Source: an uncultured Spirochaetaceae bacterium
GTDB lineage: Bacteria; Spirochaetota; Spirochaetia; Treponematales; Treponemataceae
Length of the DNA stretch: 64,000 nt
NCBI GenBank assembly: GCA_902783155.1
Contig: CACZPR010000005.1
Location: forward strand, 1 to 64,000
Direction of reading: 5' to 3'
Under the pieces are notes generated by a model that was given only the letters and a program-made list of their open reading frames with translations, did not search any database and was not told the DNA's origin. Every line of letters begins with the position of its first letter. Positions within the stretch are counted from its first letter, which is position 1. The translations under genes and the position numbers were made by a program. Below are positions 34,872-44,118 of the stretch, piece after piece.

Positions 34872-35845
34872 GCGACAGACTTCTTGAGATAGAACACCTG
34901 AAGCAGTATTTCCCTGCCGGCGGTGGTAAATTTGTCAAGGCCGTTGACGACGTAAGTTTTTTCATCAAAAAGGGAGAAACTTTTGGTCTTGTAGGAGAAT
35001 CTGGCTGCGGAAAAACAACGACCGGACGCTCCATCCTTAGAATCACGGAACCTACAGCCGGAAGAATTGTCTACGACGGCGACGTGATTTTTGACAGCGA
35101 AAAGAAAATCAAGGCGGACATGCTCCCCTACCGCAGAAAGATGCAGATTGTATTCCAGGACCCCTACGCATCGCTCGACCCTCGAATGACCGTCGGCGAC
35201 ATAATCGGTGAGGCGCTGGACATACACAAGCTATATTCAAACAAGGCCGAGAGGCGCGAAAAGATTCTGAAACTGCTTTCAACCGTCGGACTGAACAGCG
35301 AACATGCCAACAGATATCCGCATGAGTTTTCCGGTGGACAGAGGCAGAGGATTGGGATTGCGCGCGCACTTGCCGTGAACCCGCAGTTCATAGTATGCGA
35401 CGAGCCTGTTTCCGCTCTGGACGTTTCAATCCAGGCACAGGTCGTGAACATGTTCGAGGATTTGCAGAAGCAGATGGGGCTGACCTATCTTTTCATCGCG
35501 CACGATCTTTCAGTTGTTAACCACATTTCAAGCAGAATCGGAGTGATGTACCTTGGACACATGGTCGAGATGGCCGAGGCAGACGAGCTGATTTTCCATT
35601 CCGCACATCCGTACACGCGATCCCTTATTTCGGCTGTTCCTATTGCAGACCCTAAGACCGCGCGCGCAAATAAAAGGATTGTTCTGGAGGGGGACGTTCC
35701 TTCTCCGCTGAATCCACCGAGCGGATGCCCGTTCAGAACCAGATGCCCATATGCGGACGAAAAATGTGCGGCCGAAAATCCTGAGTTCAAGGAAATCGGA
35801 CCGGGACACTTTGCAGCATGTCACCATCTGGAAAAACTGAACTAG
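34868..35845 (+). CDS. oppF: oligopeptide ABC transporter ATP-binding protein OppF
   Basis: Partner ATPase of OppD. 325 residues with [26 protein letters not shown] and the C-terminal extension ([15 protein letters not shown]). The ATG overlaps the oppD stop (ATGA), so the two are translationally coupled, and GGAGG lies upstream. Confidence 0.94.
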   Translation: MSDRLLEIEHLKQYFPAGGGKFVKAVDDVSFFIKKGETFGLVGESGCGKTTTGRSILRITEPTAGRIVYDGDVIFDSEKKIKADMLPYRRKMQIVFQDPYASLDPRMTVGDIIGEALDIHKLYSNKAERREKILKLLSTVGLNSEHANRYPHEFSGGQRQRIGIARALAVNPQFIVCDEPVSALDVSIQAQVVNMFEDLQKQMGLTYLFIAHDLSVVNHISSRIGVMYLGHMVEMAEADELIFHSAHPYTRSLISAVPIADPKTARANKRIVLEGDVPSPLNPPSGCPFRTRCPYADEKCAAENPEFKEIGPGHFAACHHLEKLN

Positions 35846-35912
35846 TTTATAGAAGATTTTATTTAAAATCGGGACTGCCCGGCTTTTGTTGGACAGTCCA
35901 GGAGGTAATTAT

Positions 35913-37559
35913 ATGAAGTTGAAACTGACTGCGTTGGTTTCTGTTATTGCTTTGGCGAGCCTTTCATTTGTCGCTTGCAACGGAAAGAAGGACAACACAA
36001 CATCTTCTTCCAATGCCGCCACATCTGGCTCTGTATTACACGTTCAGGTTGGTCCATCCCCTGAGACAATCGACCCGGCACTTAACTCTGCCGTTGATGG
36101 AGCAAACATGATTCTCCATGCGTTCGAGGGTCTTCTGAAGTTTGACCGCAACAACAATGTGGTCGCAGGTCTTGCGGAAAAATGGGAACAGTCAAGCGAC
36201 GGTCTCACATGGACATTCCACCTGCGCAACGGACTCAAGTGGTCTGACGGTTCAGCCCTTACTGCAAACGATTTCGTCTACTCATGGAAGCGCGTTGCAG
36301 ATCCAAACACAGCCGCACCTTACGGATACGACCTTCTGAACCTTGTCGTTGGTTTTGACGAGGCTTCTGCCGGTGATTTGGACAAGCTGGGAGTTGAGGC
36401 TCCGGATGCAAACACATTCGTCGTCCATCTTTCAAGCCCCTGCATCTTCTTCGACAAGATTGCAGCATTCGCAGTCCTTGTTCCAGTCCAGAAGGCAACA
36501 ATCGACGCCACCGGAGACGGATGGGCCGTTAATCCAAAGACATACATCACCGACGGACCTTACTACATGGAAGAATTCACCGACGGTTCACAGATTGTTT
36601 TCAAGAAGAACCCGAACTACTGGGATGCCGCAAACATCACATTTGACAAAATCGTCTGGCACCTGATTGAGGATGCAAACACATCTTACACAGCTTACAA
36701 CCAGGACGAAATCCAGATGATCAAGGACGTTCCGACCGAAGAGATTCCAACCCTCCGCGGAAACAGCGAGTTCCATCTTGAGCCAATCATGGGAACATAC
36801 TACATCTCTTTCAACACACAGAAGGCTCCTTTCAACAACTCAAAAGTACGCGAGGCACTTTCTCTTGCAATCGACCGTGGATATGTCGCAAACACAGTTA
36901 TGACAGGAACATATTCTCCTGCCGACAACTTTGTAGGACCAGGTGTATCTGACGCAGCTCCAGCCTCATCATTCCAGAACGTCACAAACAAGACCTACGG
37001 ACCGCACTTCAACACAAGCAACTACGCCGCAGACCTTGAAAAAGCAAAGAAACTTCTTGCCGAGGCTGGATATCCGAACGGCGAGGGATTCCCTGTTGTC
37101 GAGTACATGACAAACGACTCCGGCTACCACAAGGCAGTCGCAGAGTATCTCCAGTCAGCATGGGGAGAGCTTGGTGTCAAGATGACAGTGAACATCCAGG
37201 AGTGGAAGACATTCACAGCCGACAGACGCGCAGGAAACTTTGACGTGGCCCGCAACGGATGGGTATATGACTGGGACGATCCTTCAAACATGGTCAACCT
37301 CTTCGAGACTGGAAACGGAAACAACGACGGAAAATATTCTTCAAAGGAATTCGACACCGCTGTTGACAACGCAAGAAAGGCCACCGATGTTGCAGAGCAC
37401 TTCGACTGGATGCACAAGGCCGAGCAGGTTCTCCTGAACGACGCAGCAATGGCTCCTGTCGCATACTACAACGACTTCTGGCTCCAGAAGAACAACCTGA
37501 AGGACACATGGCACTCACCATACGGCTACTGGTACTTCATGTACGGAAAGCTTGAGTAG
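35913..37559 (+). CDS. oppA: oligopeptide-binding lipoprotein OppA (SBP_bac_5)
   Basis: Captures peptides outside the membrane and hands them to OppBC. 548 residues with a lipoprotein signal (LSFVAC), the family start VQVGPSPETIDPALNSAVDG, and W-E-Q-S-D-G-L-TWTFHLRNGLKWSDG. AGGAGG precedes the ATG at 35913. It is the last gene, 67 bp after oppF, and is followed by a strong terminator. Codon use is the most biased in the window (AAC, GGA, CTT), as expected for an abundant protein. Confidence 0.94.
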   Translation: MKLKLTALVSVIALASLSFVACNGKKDNTTSSSNAATSGSVLHVQVGPSPETIDPALNSAVDGANMILHAFEGLLKFDRNNNVVAGLAEKWEQSSDGLTWTFHLRNGLKWSDGSALTANDFVYSWKRVADPNTAAPYGYDLLNLVVGFDEASAGDLDKLGVEAPDANTFVVHLSSPCIFFDKIAAFAVLVPVQKATIDATGDGWAVNPKTYITDGPYYMEEFTDGSQIVFKKNPNYWDAANITFDKIVWHLIEDANTSYTAYNQDEIQMIKDVPTEEIPTLRGNSEFHLEPIMGTYYISFNTQKAPFNNSKVREALSLAIDRGYVANTVMTGTYSPADNFVGPGVSDAAPASSFQNVTNKTYGPHFNTSNYAADLEKAKKLLAEAGYPNGEGFPVVEYMTNDSGYHKAVAEYLQSAWGELGVKMTVNIQEWKTFTADRRAGNFDVARNGWVYDWDDPSNMVNLFETGNGNNDGKYSSKEFDTAVDNARKATDVAEHFDWMHKAEQVLLNDAAMAPVAYYNDFWLQKNNLKDTWHSPYGYWYFMYGKLE

Positions 37560-37591
37560 AATCAATCCTGCAAACTGATTTTGTAAGAAAG

Positions 37592-37629
37592 TCCGTCCGC
37601 TTGGTTATCCATCCGGGCGGATTTTTTTT
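37592..37629 (+). terminator. opp operon terminator (copy 1 of a repeated terminator)
   Basis: TCCGTCCG (37592-37599) pairs with CGGGCGGA (37614-37621) around a 14-nt loop, then eight T. Confidence 0.9.
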
Positions 37630-37715
37630 ATTTTTTACCCTAAAAAAAGTTTTTATTGAAAAACTACAGAACCATGATATAATGGAAGAATAAAATAAAG
37701 TTTAGCATACCTTAA

Positions 37716-37883
37716 AAAAAATGGTCCAAACAACGGAGAGACGGAAAGCCGGAGACAATCGTACAGGACATCGCACTTTATGTGACCCGTGCCAACCTTG
37801 ATTTGGAGCAGACCCAGAACGATTTTGAAAACATAATAAAAAGAGTTCCGTCCGCTTGGTTATCCATCCGGGTGGATTTTTAA
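37716..37883 (+). pseudogene. gene fragment ending in a duplicated opp terminator
   Basis: An open frame of 55 codons without a normal start (KPETIVQDIALYVTRANLDLEQ...) runs into a second copy of the opp terminator (stem TCCGTCCG at 37847-37854 with CGGGTGGA at 37869-37876). About 30 bp are identical to copy 1 apart from one base. The fragment looks coding by composition but I do not recognise it. The arrangement suggests a duplication or deletion through the terminator sequence. Nothing else is seen between oppA and the next gene. Confidence 0.4.
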
Positions 37884-37917
37884 GTATAATTCTTGAGTTA
37901 CAATTTTGGAGAACGCT

Positions 37918-40170
37918 ATGAAGATTTTGAAAAAAATTATTATATCCGCAAGCGCAATTGCAATTGCAGGCCTTTTTTCGAGCTGCATATCTTTGGCAGA
38001 ACAGTTTATATCCACTCTTTTTGAAAAATCATTGGACGCCATTTTTTATAACGACGAGCAGGCCACAAAAACCGCAAAGGCAAATGAGTCATCAAAAAAA
38101 GAAAATGAGCAAAAACAACCACCCAAAAAGCAAGCAACATACCGCTTCCATGATACAGTGGAATACCTCCCATTGGGAACAGACGGAACCCGAGGGACAT
38201 CCGCCTACTATGCATATTTTGGCGACTGGCCACAAACCATCATGGAAAAAAATATTACCATTGATGAAGAGAACTGCATTACAGTTGGTTATATGACATA
38301 TTATGTCGGAAGCGATGGAAATTATTACGCCAAATGCACCGAAAATGCCAGCAAAACTGGACTGCACTACAGCAGTGATCAATATTGGTCCCATGAGATA
38401 CAGGAAAAAGAAGCCAATCAAATTCAGTATTTCAAAGTTGAACCAATAAAATGGCTGGTTCTGGAATATGAAAGTTCTGGAGAAACGCTTCTTGTCCCCG
38501 AAAAAATTCTTATGGCAGGCATCTCCTTTTATGATGGTCAAGGTCCCCGCTTAATTGATGGCAAAACAATTTATCCAAACAATTACAACGAGAGCCGCAT
38601 ACGTGCCTATCTCAATGGACTTAGCTATCAAAAGAAAGACGAAAATGGCTCAGAGGTATTTCTGGAGGATGAATTCAAAAACAAAGGATTTTTACAGACA
38701 GCTTTTACAGGAAAAGCACGAAAATTGATTGCGGTAACAGAAGTTGACAACAGTGCGGAAAGTACGGACATCTATAACCATTTCAACTTTTCAAACGGAG
38801 GCAAAAATGACTATGCCTGTGAGGATTCCAGCGACCGCATTTTTCTTTTGAGTGTAAAGGAGGCACTTTCCAAATACAATGATTTTTTCCATGTGAAGCG
38901 CGGCGCAACCGACTATGCACTTGCAAACAATGCAGGAGATTATGGCATCTGGCTGCTACGCTCCCCTTGGGCTGTGTCCCGATATGAAAATGGTGACAGC
39001 ATATCCTATGTCAACGGCTACATACCAACTACCGAACCTGATATATGGGATTCAACCTTCCGTAACAATGATGGCATTCTTCCTGCGTTAAAACTTGTTT
39101 CCGGAAACAAAAGCAAGGTCAAATATAAATTCCACGAAACTGTTGAGTATCTTCCAAAAGGAACCAACGGAACATGCGGAAAAAAAGCGACTTATGTTTA
39201 TTTTGGGGACTGGCCACAAACCATCAAATCAAAGAAAGTGACAATCGATGAAAGTAACAGTCTTTTCGTTGGTGCAATGCTTTATTTTGTCGGAAGCGAT
39301 GGAAACTACTATGCCAAATGCAAGGAAGGTATGTATAAACCCCACGAAAACAGCCTTGACTCGGAGCGCTATAAATATAGCGATGGAACACCCATAGCAG
39401 TGGAAGCTCAGAACAGTTTTCAATACTTCAAGGTTGAGCCAATAAAATGGCGTGTCGGTAAAACTGATGAATCAGGGAAAAAGCTTCTTATTTCAGAATC
39501 CGTCATTGATGGAAAAGCTTTCTTTGCGAGGCCTGAGCATTCTAGTGAAATTATGAGAACTATAAACAACTCCACTGTATACCCAAATAATTATAAGGAG
39601 AGCGAAATCCGTGCATATCTAAATGGACTCGATTATTGGAATTTGATTATGAGCGATAATTATGATGATAATGGGAATTGGTACAAAACAAAACTTGATA
39701 CAAGATATAAGGACAAAGGTTTTTTACAATCCGCATTCTCTAAAGAGGCTCAGTCCATAATAGTTACAACAAAAATTGATAACAACGCAGAATGTACAAG
39801 GTCTTCATGTACAACTTATAATTTCCCCAAAGACAGCTCCGATCCGTATGTCTGTGAAGATACAGATGATAAAATTTTTCTTTTGAGTGTAGATGAGGTT
39901 CTGTCAAAAGAGTTGGGGTTCTCTTGGCAAGAGAGAATCACTTTTAGAAAGACAGGAACAGATTACGCAAAAGCAAATGGTATATGGCTATATGATGAAA
40001 AACAGGGAACATCATGGGGACTTCGCACCCGGCTACACAGGGATTATGAAGAAGGAACGTCTACAATGTATGTAAACAACCCCGATTCTCGCGAGCCGCT
40101 CATCTATGATATTTCTTATTACTGGAAATCCGGCATTGCACCGGCCATAACCGTAAGGGAAAAACAATAG
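37918..40170 (+). CDS. lipoprotein with two tandem DUF6273 domains
   Basis: 750 residues. Lipoprotein signal MKILKKIIISASAIAIAGLFSSC. Two homologous halves (about residues 62-400 and 405-750) each start with Y-(R/K)-FH-(D/E)-TVEYLP and contain YFGDWPQT, YYAKC, FKVEPIKW, SRIRAYLNGL or SEIRAYLNGL, FLQ-(T/S)-AF, and end with a W-L-R-S-P-like segment and G-(I/L)-PAL or GIAPAI. These are hallmarks of DUF6273, a predicted surface domain related to C-type-lectin-like modules. Probably an outer-surface ligand-binding protein; the ligand is unknown. The ATG at 37918 has GGAG 6 nt upstream. Confidence 0.8.
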   Translation: MKILKKIIISASAIAIAGLFSSCISLAEQFISTLFEKSLDAIFYNDEQATKTAKANESSKKENEQKQPPKKQATYRFHDTVEYLPLGTDGTRGTSAYYAYFGDWPQTIMEKNITIDEENCITVGYMTYYVGSDGNYYAKCTENASKTGLHYSSDQYWSHEIQEKEANQIQYFKVEPIKWLVLEYESSGETLLVPEKILMAGISFYDGQGPRLIDGKTIYPNNYNESRIRAYLNGLSYQKKDENGSEVFLEDEFKNKGFLQTAFTGKARKLIAVTEVDNSAESTDIYNHFNFSNGGKNDYACEDSSDRIFLLSVKEALSKYNDFFHVKRGATDYALANNAGDYGIWLLRSPWAVSRYENGDSISYVNGYIPTTEPDIWDSTFRNNDGILPALKLVSGNKSKVKYKFHETVEYLPKGTNGTCGKKATYVYFGDWPQTIKSKKVTIDESNSLFVGAMLYFVGSDGNYYAKCKEGMYKPHENSLDSERYKYSDGTPIAVEAQNSFQYFKVEPIKWRVGKTDESGKKLLISESVIDGKAFFARPEHSSEIMRTINNSTVYPNNYKESEIRAYLNGLDYWNLIMSDNYDDNGNWYKTKLDTRYKDKGFLQSAFSKEAQSIIVTTKIDNNAECTRSSCTTYNFPKDSSDPYVCEDTDDKIFLLSVDEVLSKELGFSWQERITFRKTGTDYAKANGIWLYDEKQGTSWGLRTRLHRDYEEGTSTMYVNNPDSREPLIYDISYYWKSGIAPAITVREKQ

Positions 40171-40375
40171 ACATGTTCTATAACTTTTTCAAATAAAAAT
40201 CTGTTCCCGGTGGTCTCTACGCCGGATTGTAGGGGGCCGCGTGCGGCTTGCGCAGCAATGAAACCCCGGAAAGCCGGTTTACCAAGTTTGCGGGCAAAAC
40301 GGCAAAGCGTCTCCAGAGATTAGCACCAGGCTTCGTCCGTATTATGATTTTCGGAATTGTCGTTGATAATTTTTG
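40171..40375. other. unexplained GC-rich intergenic stretch
   Basis: About 40200-40340 is clearly richer in G and C than its surroundings and contains several short pairable blocks (for example CCGGAAAGCCGG), but has no reading frame with a ribosome site. It could be a small RNA or gene debris; I cannot assign it. Confidence 0.3.
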
Positions 40376-40404
40376 TTGCAAAAGTGTATACGGTGTGATA
40401 TGAT
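40376..40404 (+). promoter_or_regulatory. chemoreceptor promoter
   Basis: TTGCAA (40376-40381), 17 nt, TATGAT (40399-40404); about 75 nt of leader follow. Confidence 0.65.
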
Positions 40405-40433
40405 TAAAAAATCAACATGATAGAATTAAAAAG

Positions 40434-40474
40434 TGCCTGCCGATTTTGAGGGTTGACGGTGGGCATTTTTTTTT
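40434..40474 (+). terminator. intrinsic terminator inside the chemoreceptor leader
   Basis: TGCCTGCCG (40434-40442) pairs along 9 bp with CGGTGGGCA (40457-40465), followed directly by nine T, then GGAG (40475-40478) and the ATG at 40484. It lies between promoter and gene, so it looks like an attenuator. Confidence 0.7.
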
Positions 40475-40483
40475 GGAGACTTT

Positions 40484-42562
40484 ATGAAAAGCATTAAGTT
40501 TAAGCTCATCGCAGCCACAAGCGCAATGGTCCTTGCTGTGGTTCTGATTATTTCAATCCCGATTCTGGGGCAACAGATTTCTGAGGTAAAGGCGAACGTG
40601 GGGCTCCTTTCAAATGCCCAAATGGAGACCGCATCTGTTTCTGTCGCAGCGTTTCTTGATACCCCAACGCGCATGGTCGAGGACACCGCCTACCATGTTA
40701 TGAACACGGAGCTGGAGCTGAAAAAACTTCAGGACGATTTCCAGACTCTCATAAACGACGAGCCTTCAATCCTCGCGCTCTACTATGCCGATGAAATCCA
40801 GATGAGCGATGGCGGTCAGTTCTACTACAGCGGCGGTTGGACTCCCGATGCTTCCTACGACAAATATTCGCGCAAATGGTTTACCGACGGTCGGGACAAC
40901 AAGGGGCTTTTCATTACAGAGCCGTACATGGACATTCCAACCCAGTCGCTTGTCACGTCGATATGTACCGGCGTTCACCATGAGAACGGTAGTTTTGCGG
41001 GAACTGTCGGTGTGGACATAAAGCTTTCGGTTCTGAACGACATGGTTCGGAACATAAAACTTTCGGAGCGCGGCCAGTCATTTTTGATTGACGCAGACGG
41101 AAACTATCTTACGAACGATGATTTTGAGAAAATCCTGAACGTGAACTTTTTTGATGAATACAAGTCGCTTGCAAAATACAAGTCCAAGTTCAGCGACAAG
41201 GTTTTCATAGATACCAATGCCCCGAATGGGTATTACATTGCCGGACAGGTTGTAAGCAATGATGCAGGATGGATTCTGGTGACTGTCGGAAGCTCAAAAG
41301 AGATTTTTTCACAGCTCCAGAAAAACGTGACGCTCATCATCACGCTTTCGATTCTGGCTCTCATTGCCGCGATACTGGTCTCCATTTTCATTTCAACAAA
41401 AATTGTAAAACCAATAAAGACTGTCGACGTGGCGGTCAACGGAATTGCCGAGGGCAACGCTGATTTGACGCAGAGGCTGAGCGCAAGCACAAAGGACGAG
41501 GTTGGCGATTTGGTCAACGGATTCAACAAGTTCATGGCCAAGATGCATGGAATTGTTTCGGATGTCAAAAATTCAAAGGACGAGCTTTCCAATGTTAAAA
41601 TTGATTTGCGGGAGAGCATTGACAGTACCGCAAGCTCCATCACCGAGATTCTGTCGAACATAGAAAGTGTCGGCGGGCAGATTGAGCACCAGTCCAATTC
41701 CGTTTCACAGACCTCCGCCGCAGTAACGGAGATTGCGGAGAACATCAACAGTCTGGAGCGCATGATTGACACGCAGTCGCACGGAGTCGCACAGGCTTCG
41801 GTTGCGGTGGAGCAGATGATTGGAAACATTTCTTCGGTGAACAGCAGCGTGGAAAAAATGGCGGCATCGTTTGGAAATCTGGAAAAAAACACAAACGAGG
41901 GAATATCAAAGCAGCAGAAGGTTTCGGCACATGTCGCGGAGATTGAGGCACAGTCAAAGGCCCTTCAGGATGCGAACGTCGCAATCACAAATGTCGCAAG
42001 TCAGACAAATCTTCTTGCCATGAATGCAGCAATTGAGGCGGCACATGCTGGAGAGGCGGGAAAAGGATTCTCGGTGGTCGCGGATGAAATCAGAAAACTG
42101 TCGGAAACATCGGCGGCGGAGTCCCACAAAATCAGCGAGGAGCTTCACAAAATCAGCGAGTCGATTGAGGCGGTCGTTGTCGCGGCACGAGAGAGTTCCG
42201 AAAGTTTTGCGGGCGTGGGCGAAAAAATTTCCCAGACCGATGAACTTGTAAACCAGATAAAAGCCGCAATGCAGGAACAGAAGGAAGGCTCCCAGCAAAT
42301 TGTAGACGCGCTAAAAATGATGAACGACAGCACACTCGAAGTAAAAAGTGCTTCACATGAAATGGCTATCGGGAACCAGGCAATCCTTGAGGAAATCCAT
42401 AACCTACAGGATGCTACAAACGTAATCCGGGACGGCATGAACGAAATGTCTGTAGGAGCCGGAGAAATGAACAAAACAGGCGCACTGCTTTCGGACATCT
42501 CAACAAAAGTCACCGACTCAATCAACAGAATCGGAACGCAGATTGACCAGTTCAGGGTGTAA
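40484..42562 (+). CDS. methyl-accepting chemotaxis protein with dCache sensor
   Basis: A 692-residue transmembrane chemoreceptor: helix 1 (about 8-30), periplasmic dCache domain (35-270), helix 2 (about 278-300), HAMP (302-355), signalling domain with the conserved tip ([22 protein letters not shown]). The dCache contains Y-x4-R-x-W-F (YDKYSRKWF), then PYMD and a GVD motif, close to the consensus described for amino-acid-binding dCache domains, so an amino-acid-like ligand is likely (inference). GGAG precedes the ATG. It is a single gene. Confidence 0.93.
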   Translation: MKSIKFKLIAATSAMVLAVVLIISIPILGQQISEVKANVGLLSNAQMETASVSVAAFLDTPTRMVEDTAYHVMNTELELKKLQDDFQTLINDEPSILALYYADEIQMSDGGQFYYSGGWTPDASYDKYSRKWFTDGRDNKGLFITEPYMDIPTQSLVTSICTGVHHENGSFAGTVGVDIKLSVLNDMVRNIKLSERGQSFLIDADGNYLTNDDFEKILNVNFFDEYKSLAKYKSKFSDKVFIDTNAPNGYYIAGQVVSNDAGWILVTVGSSKEIFSQLQKNVTLIITLSILALIAAILVSIFISTKIVKPIKTVDVAVNGIAEGNADLTQRLSASTKDEVGDLVNGFNKFMAKMHGIVSDVKNSKDELSNVKIDLRESIDSTASSITEILSNIESVGGQIEHQSNSVSQTSAAVTEIAENINSLERMIDTQSHGVAQASVAVEQMIGNISSVNSSVEKMAASFGNLEKNTNEGISKQQKVSAHVAEIEAQSKALQDANVAITNVASQTNLLAMNAAIEAAHAGEAGKGFSVVADEIRKLSETSAAESHKISEELHKISESIEAVVVAARESSESFAGVGEKISQTDELVNQIKAAMQEQKEGSQQIVDALKMMNDSTLEVKSASHEMAIGNQAILEEIHNLQDATNVIRDGMNEMSVGAGEMNKTGALLSDISTKVTDSINRIGTQIDQFRV

Positions 42563-42588
42563 AGACAAATCCCGCATCAACAAAAAAT

Positions 42589-42622
42589 CCCCCGCTCTCT
42601 TTTTTGAGGTCGGGGGTGTTTT
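42589..42622. terminator. terminator between the chemoreceptor and galK
   Basis: CCCCCG (42589-42594) and CGGGGG (42611-42616) with A- and T-rich flanks, usable in both directions for these convergent genes. Confidence 0.8.
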
Positions 42623-42648
42623 TATATTCGCTCAGTTCGATTTAAATT

Positions 42649-43848
42649 TCAGCCAAGAAATCTCCCCACTCCATCTCCGCTTTCACATGCAAAGAATCCT
42701 GCTGCGTAACCGATTTTTTCTGTGTAGGCTTTCTGGACGTTTTCAATGAACGTGTCGATTGAATCCTTGTGGACCAGGGCGATTGCACATCCTCCGAAAC
42801 CGGCTCCGGTCATTCTGGCTCCAAGGCATCCTTTCTGTTTCTGGGATTCCTCCGCGAGAGTGTCCAATTCAATTCCGGTCACTTCATAATCTTCTTTCAA
42901 AGATTTGTGCGAGGCGTTCAAAAGTTTTCCGAGTTCGGGAAGATTTTTTGCTTCGAGAACTTTCACTGCATCCTTCACACGCTGATTTTCATATATGCAA
43001 TGCCTTGCCCTTTTCAAAAGAATCTCGTCCTTGATTGCGCCCTTTGATTTTTCCCATTCGTCCGGTGTGAGCTGGCAGAGCGCGGTAATCTTCAGTCCCG
43101 AATCCTGGAGGATTTTCAAAGCCTCTTCACACTGGCTGCGGCGTTCATTGTATTTTGAATCAGCAAGTTTCCTCTGCTTGTTTGTGTTCATCACGACGAA
43201 TCTGTAATCACCAAGCTCAAGCGGTGCGTACTGATATTCAAGAGTGTCGCAGTTGAGCATTACGGCAGTGTTCTTTTTTCCCACGGCGATTATAAACTGA
43301 TCCATGATACCGCAGTTGACGTTCATAAAATTGTGTTCGCTCATCTGGCCGAGTTTTGCAATCTCAATCCGGTCGATTCCAAATCCGAATGTTTCGCTCA
43401 CGGCATAGGCAAATCCACATTCAAGCGCGGATGAAGATGAAATGCCGCCGCCCGCTGGAACGTTGGATGCCATCAGGATTTCAAATCCGCATGGGAATGA
43501 AAATCCCTTTTCCTTAAGCTGGGAAAGAATGCCGTTCAGATAGTTCGCGTAGTCGTTTTCTTTTTTGTATGAAAAATTGTCGTTCACGTCGAACTCAAAT
43601 GTTCCGGGGAAACGTGCGTCATTGTAGATGATTTTTGTGTCGTTCCTTTTTCTGATTGCGACGTAAAGGTATCTGTTGATTGCGGCAGGAAAAACCATTC
43701 CACCGTTATAGTCTATATGCTCCCCGATTATGTTGATTCTGGCCGGGGAAGAAAAAACGGAAACGCTGTCCTCCGTTCCACCGTAGATTTTTACAAAGTC
43801 CTTTGGAAGTTCCCGTGGGTCGTAAGTCTGTGCCGTAAGTGAATTCAT
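42649..43848 (-). CDS. galK: galactokinase
   Basis: Phosphorylates galactose at C1 in the Leloir pathway. 399 residues with the GHMP signatures: SPARINIIGEHIDYNGG at the N-terminus, the ATP loop NVPAGGGISSSSALECG, and the C-terminal GARMTGAGFGGCAIAL. AGGAG precedes the ATG. galT and galE are not in the window. Confidence 0.96.
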   Translation of the reverse strand: MNSLTAQTYDPRELPKDFVKIYGGTEDSVSVFSSPARINIIGEHIDYNGGMVFPAAINRYLYVAIRKRNDTKIIYNDARFPGTFEFDVNDNFSYKKENDYANYLNGILSQLKEKGFSFPCGFEILMASNVPAGGGISSSSALECGFAYAVSETFGFGIDRIEIAKLGQMSEHNFMNVNCGIMDQFIIAVGKKNTAVMLNCDTLEYQYAPLELGDYRFVVMNTNKQRKLADSKYNERRSQCEEALKILQDSGLKITALCQLTPDEWEKSKGAIKDEILLKRARHCIYENQRVKDAVKVLEAKNLPELGKLLNASHKSLKEDYEVTGIELDTLAEESQKQKGCLGARMTGAGFGGCAIALVHKDSIDTFIENVQKAYTEKIGYAAGFFACESGDGVGRFLG

Positions 43849-43955
43849 TTTAGCTCCTGTGCTACAAGTTGATTTAGGATTATTGATTTAGGTTTGTATT
43901 CCCTAAAGTGATAATCTATTGTAGAATATTATTGAAGGTGTTTCTAGTGCGTGTC

Positions 43956-44077
43956 ATCTCTAAAAACTCCCATTCTGGGATTTTTTAGAGATTCACCGAG
44001 TTTTAACTCCTGAAAATAACAGGAGTTAAAACATCGCATATTCAGAGTTACCTCTAAAAACTGAAGTTTTTAGAGGT
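43956..44077. repeat. three consecutive perfect hairpins upstream of the pyrophosphatase
   Basis: The arms are 43956-43966 with 43982-43992 (11 bp), 44000-44012 with 44020-44032 (13 bp), and 44050-44062 with 44065-44077 (13 bp, 2-nt loop). The first and third share CTCTAAAAACT. None has a T run after it in the right place. The layout parallels the three-hairpin insert at 29877-30036 although the sequences differ. Confidence 0.75.
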
Positions 44078-44118
44078 TCTATGAGTAATGCCTTCAAGCG
44101 CAAAAGAGGATGCAACAG

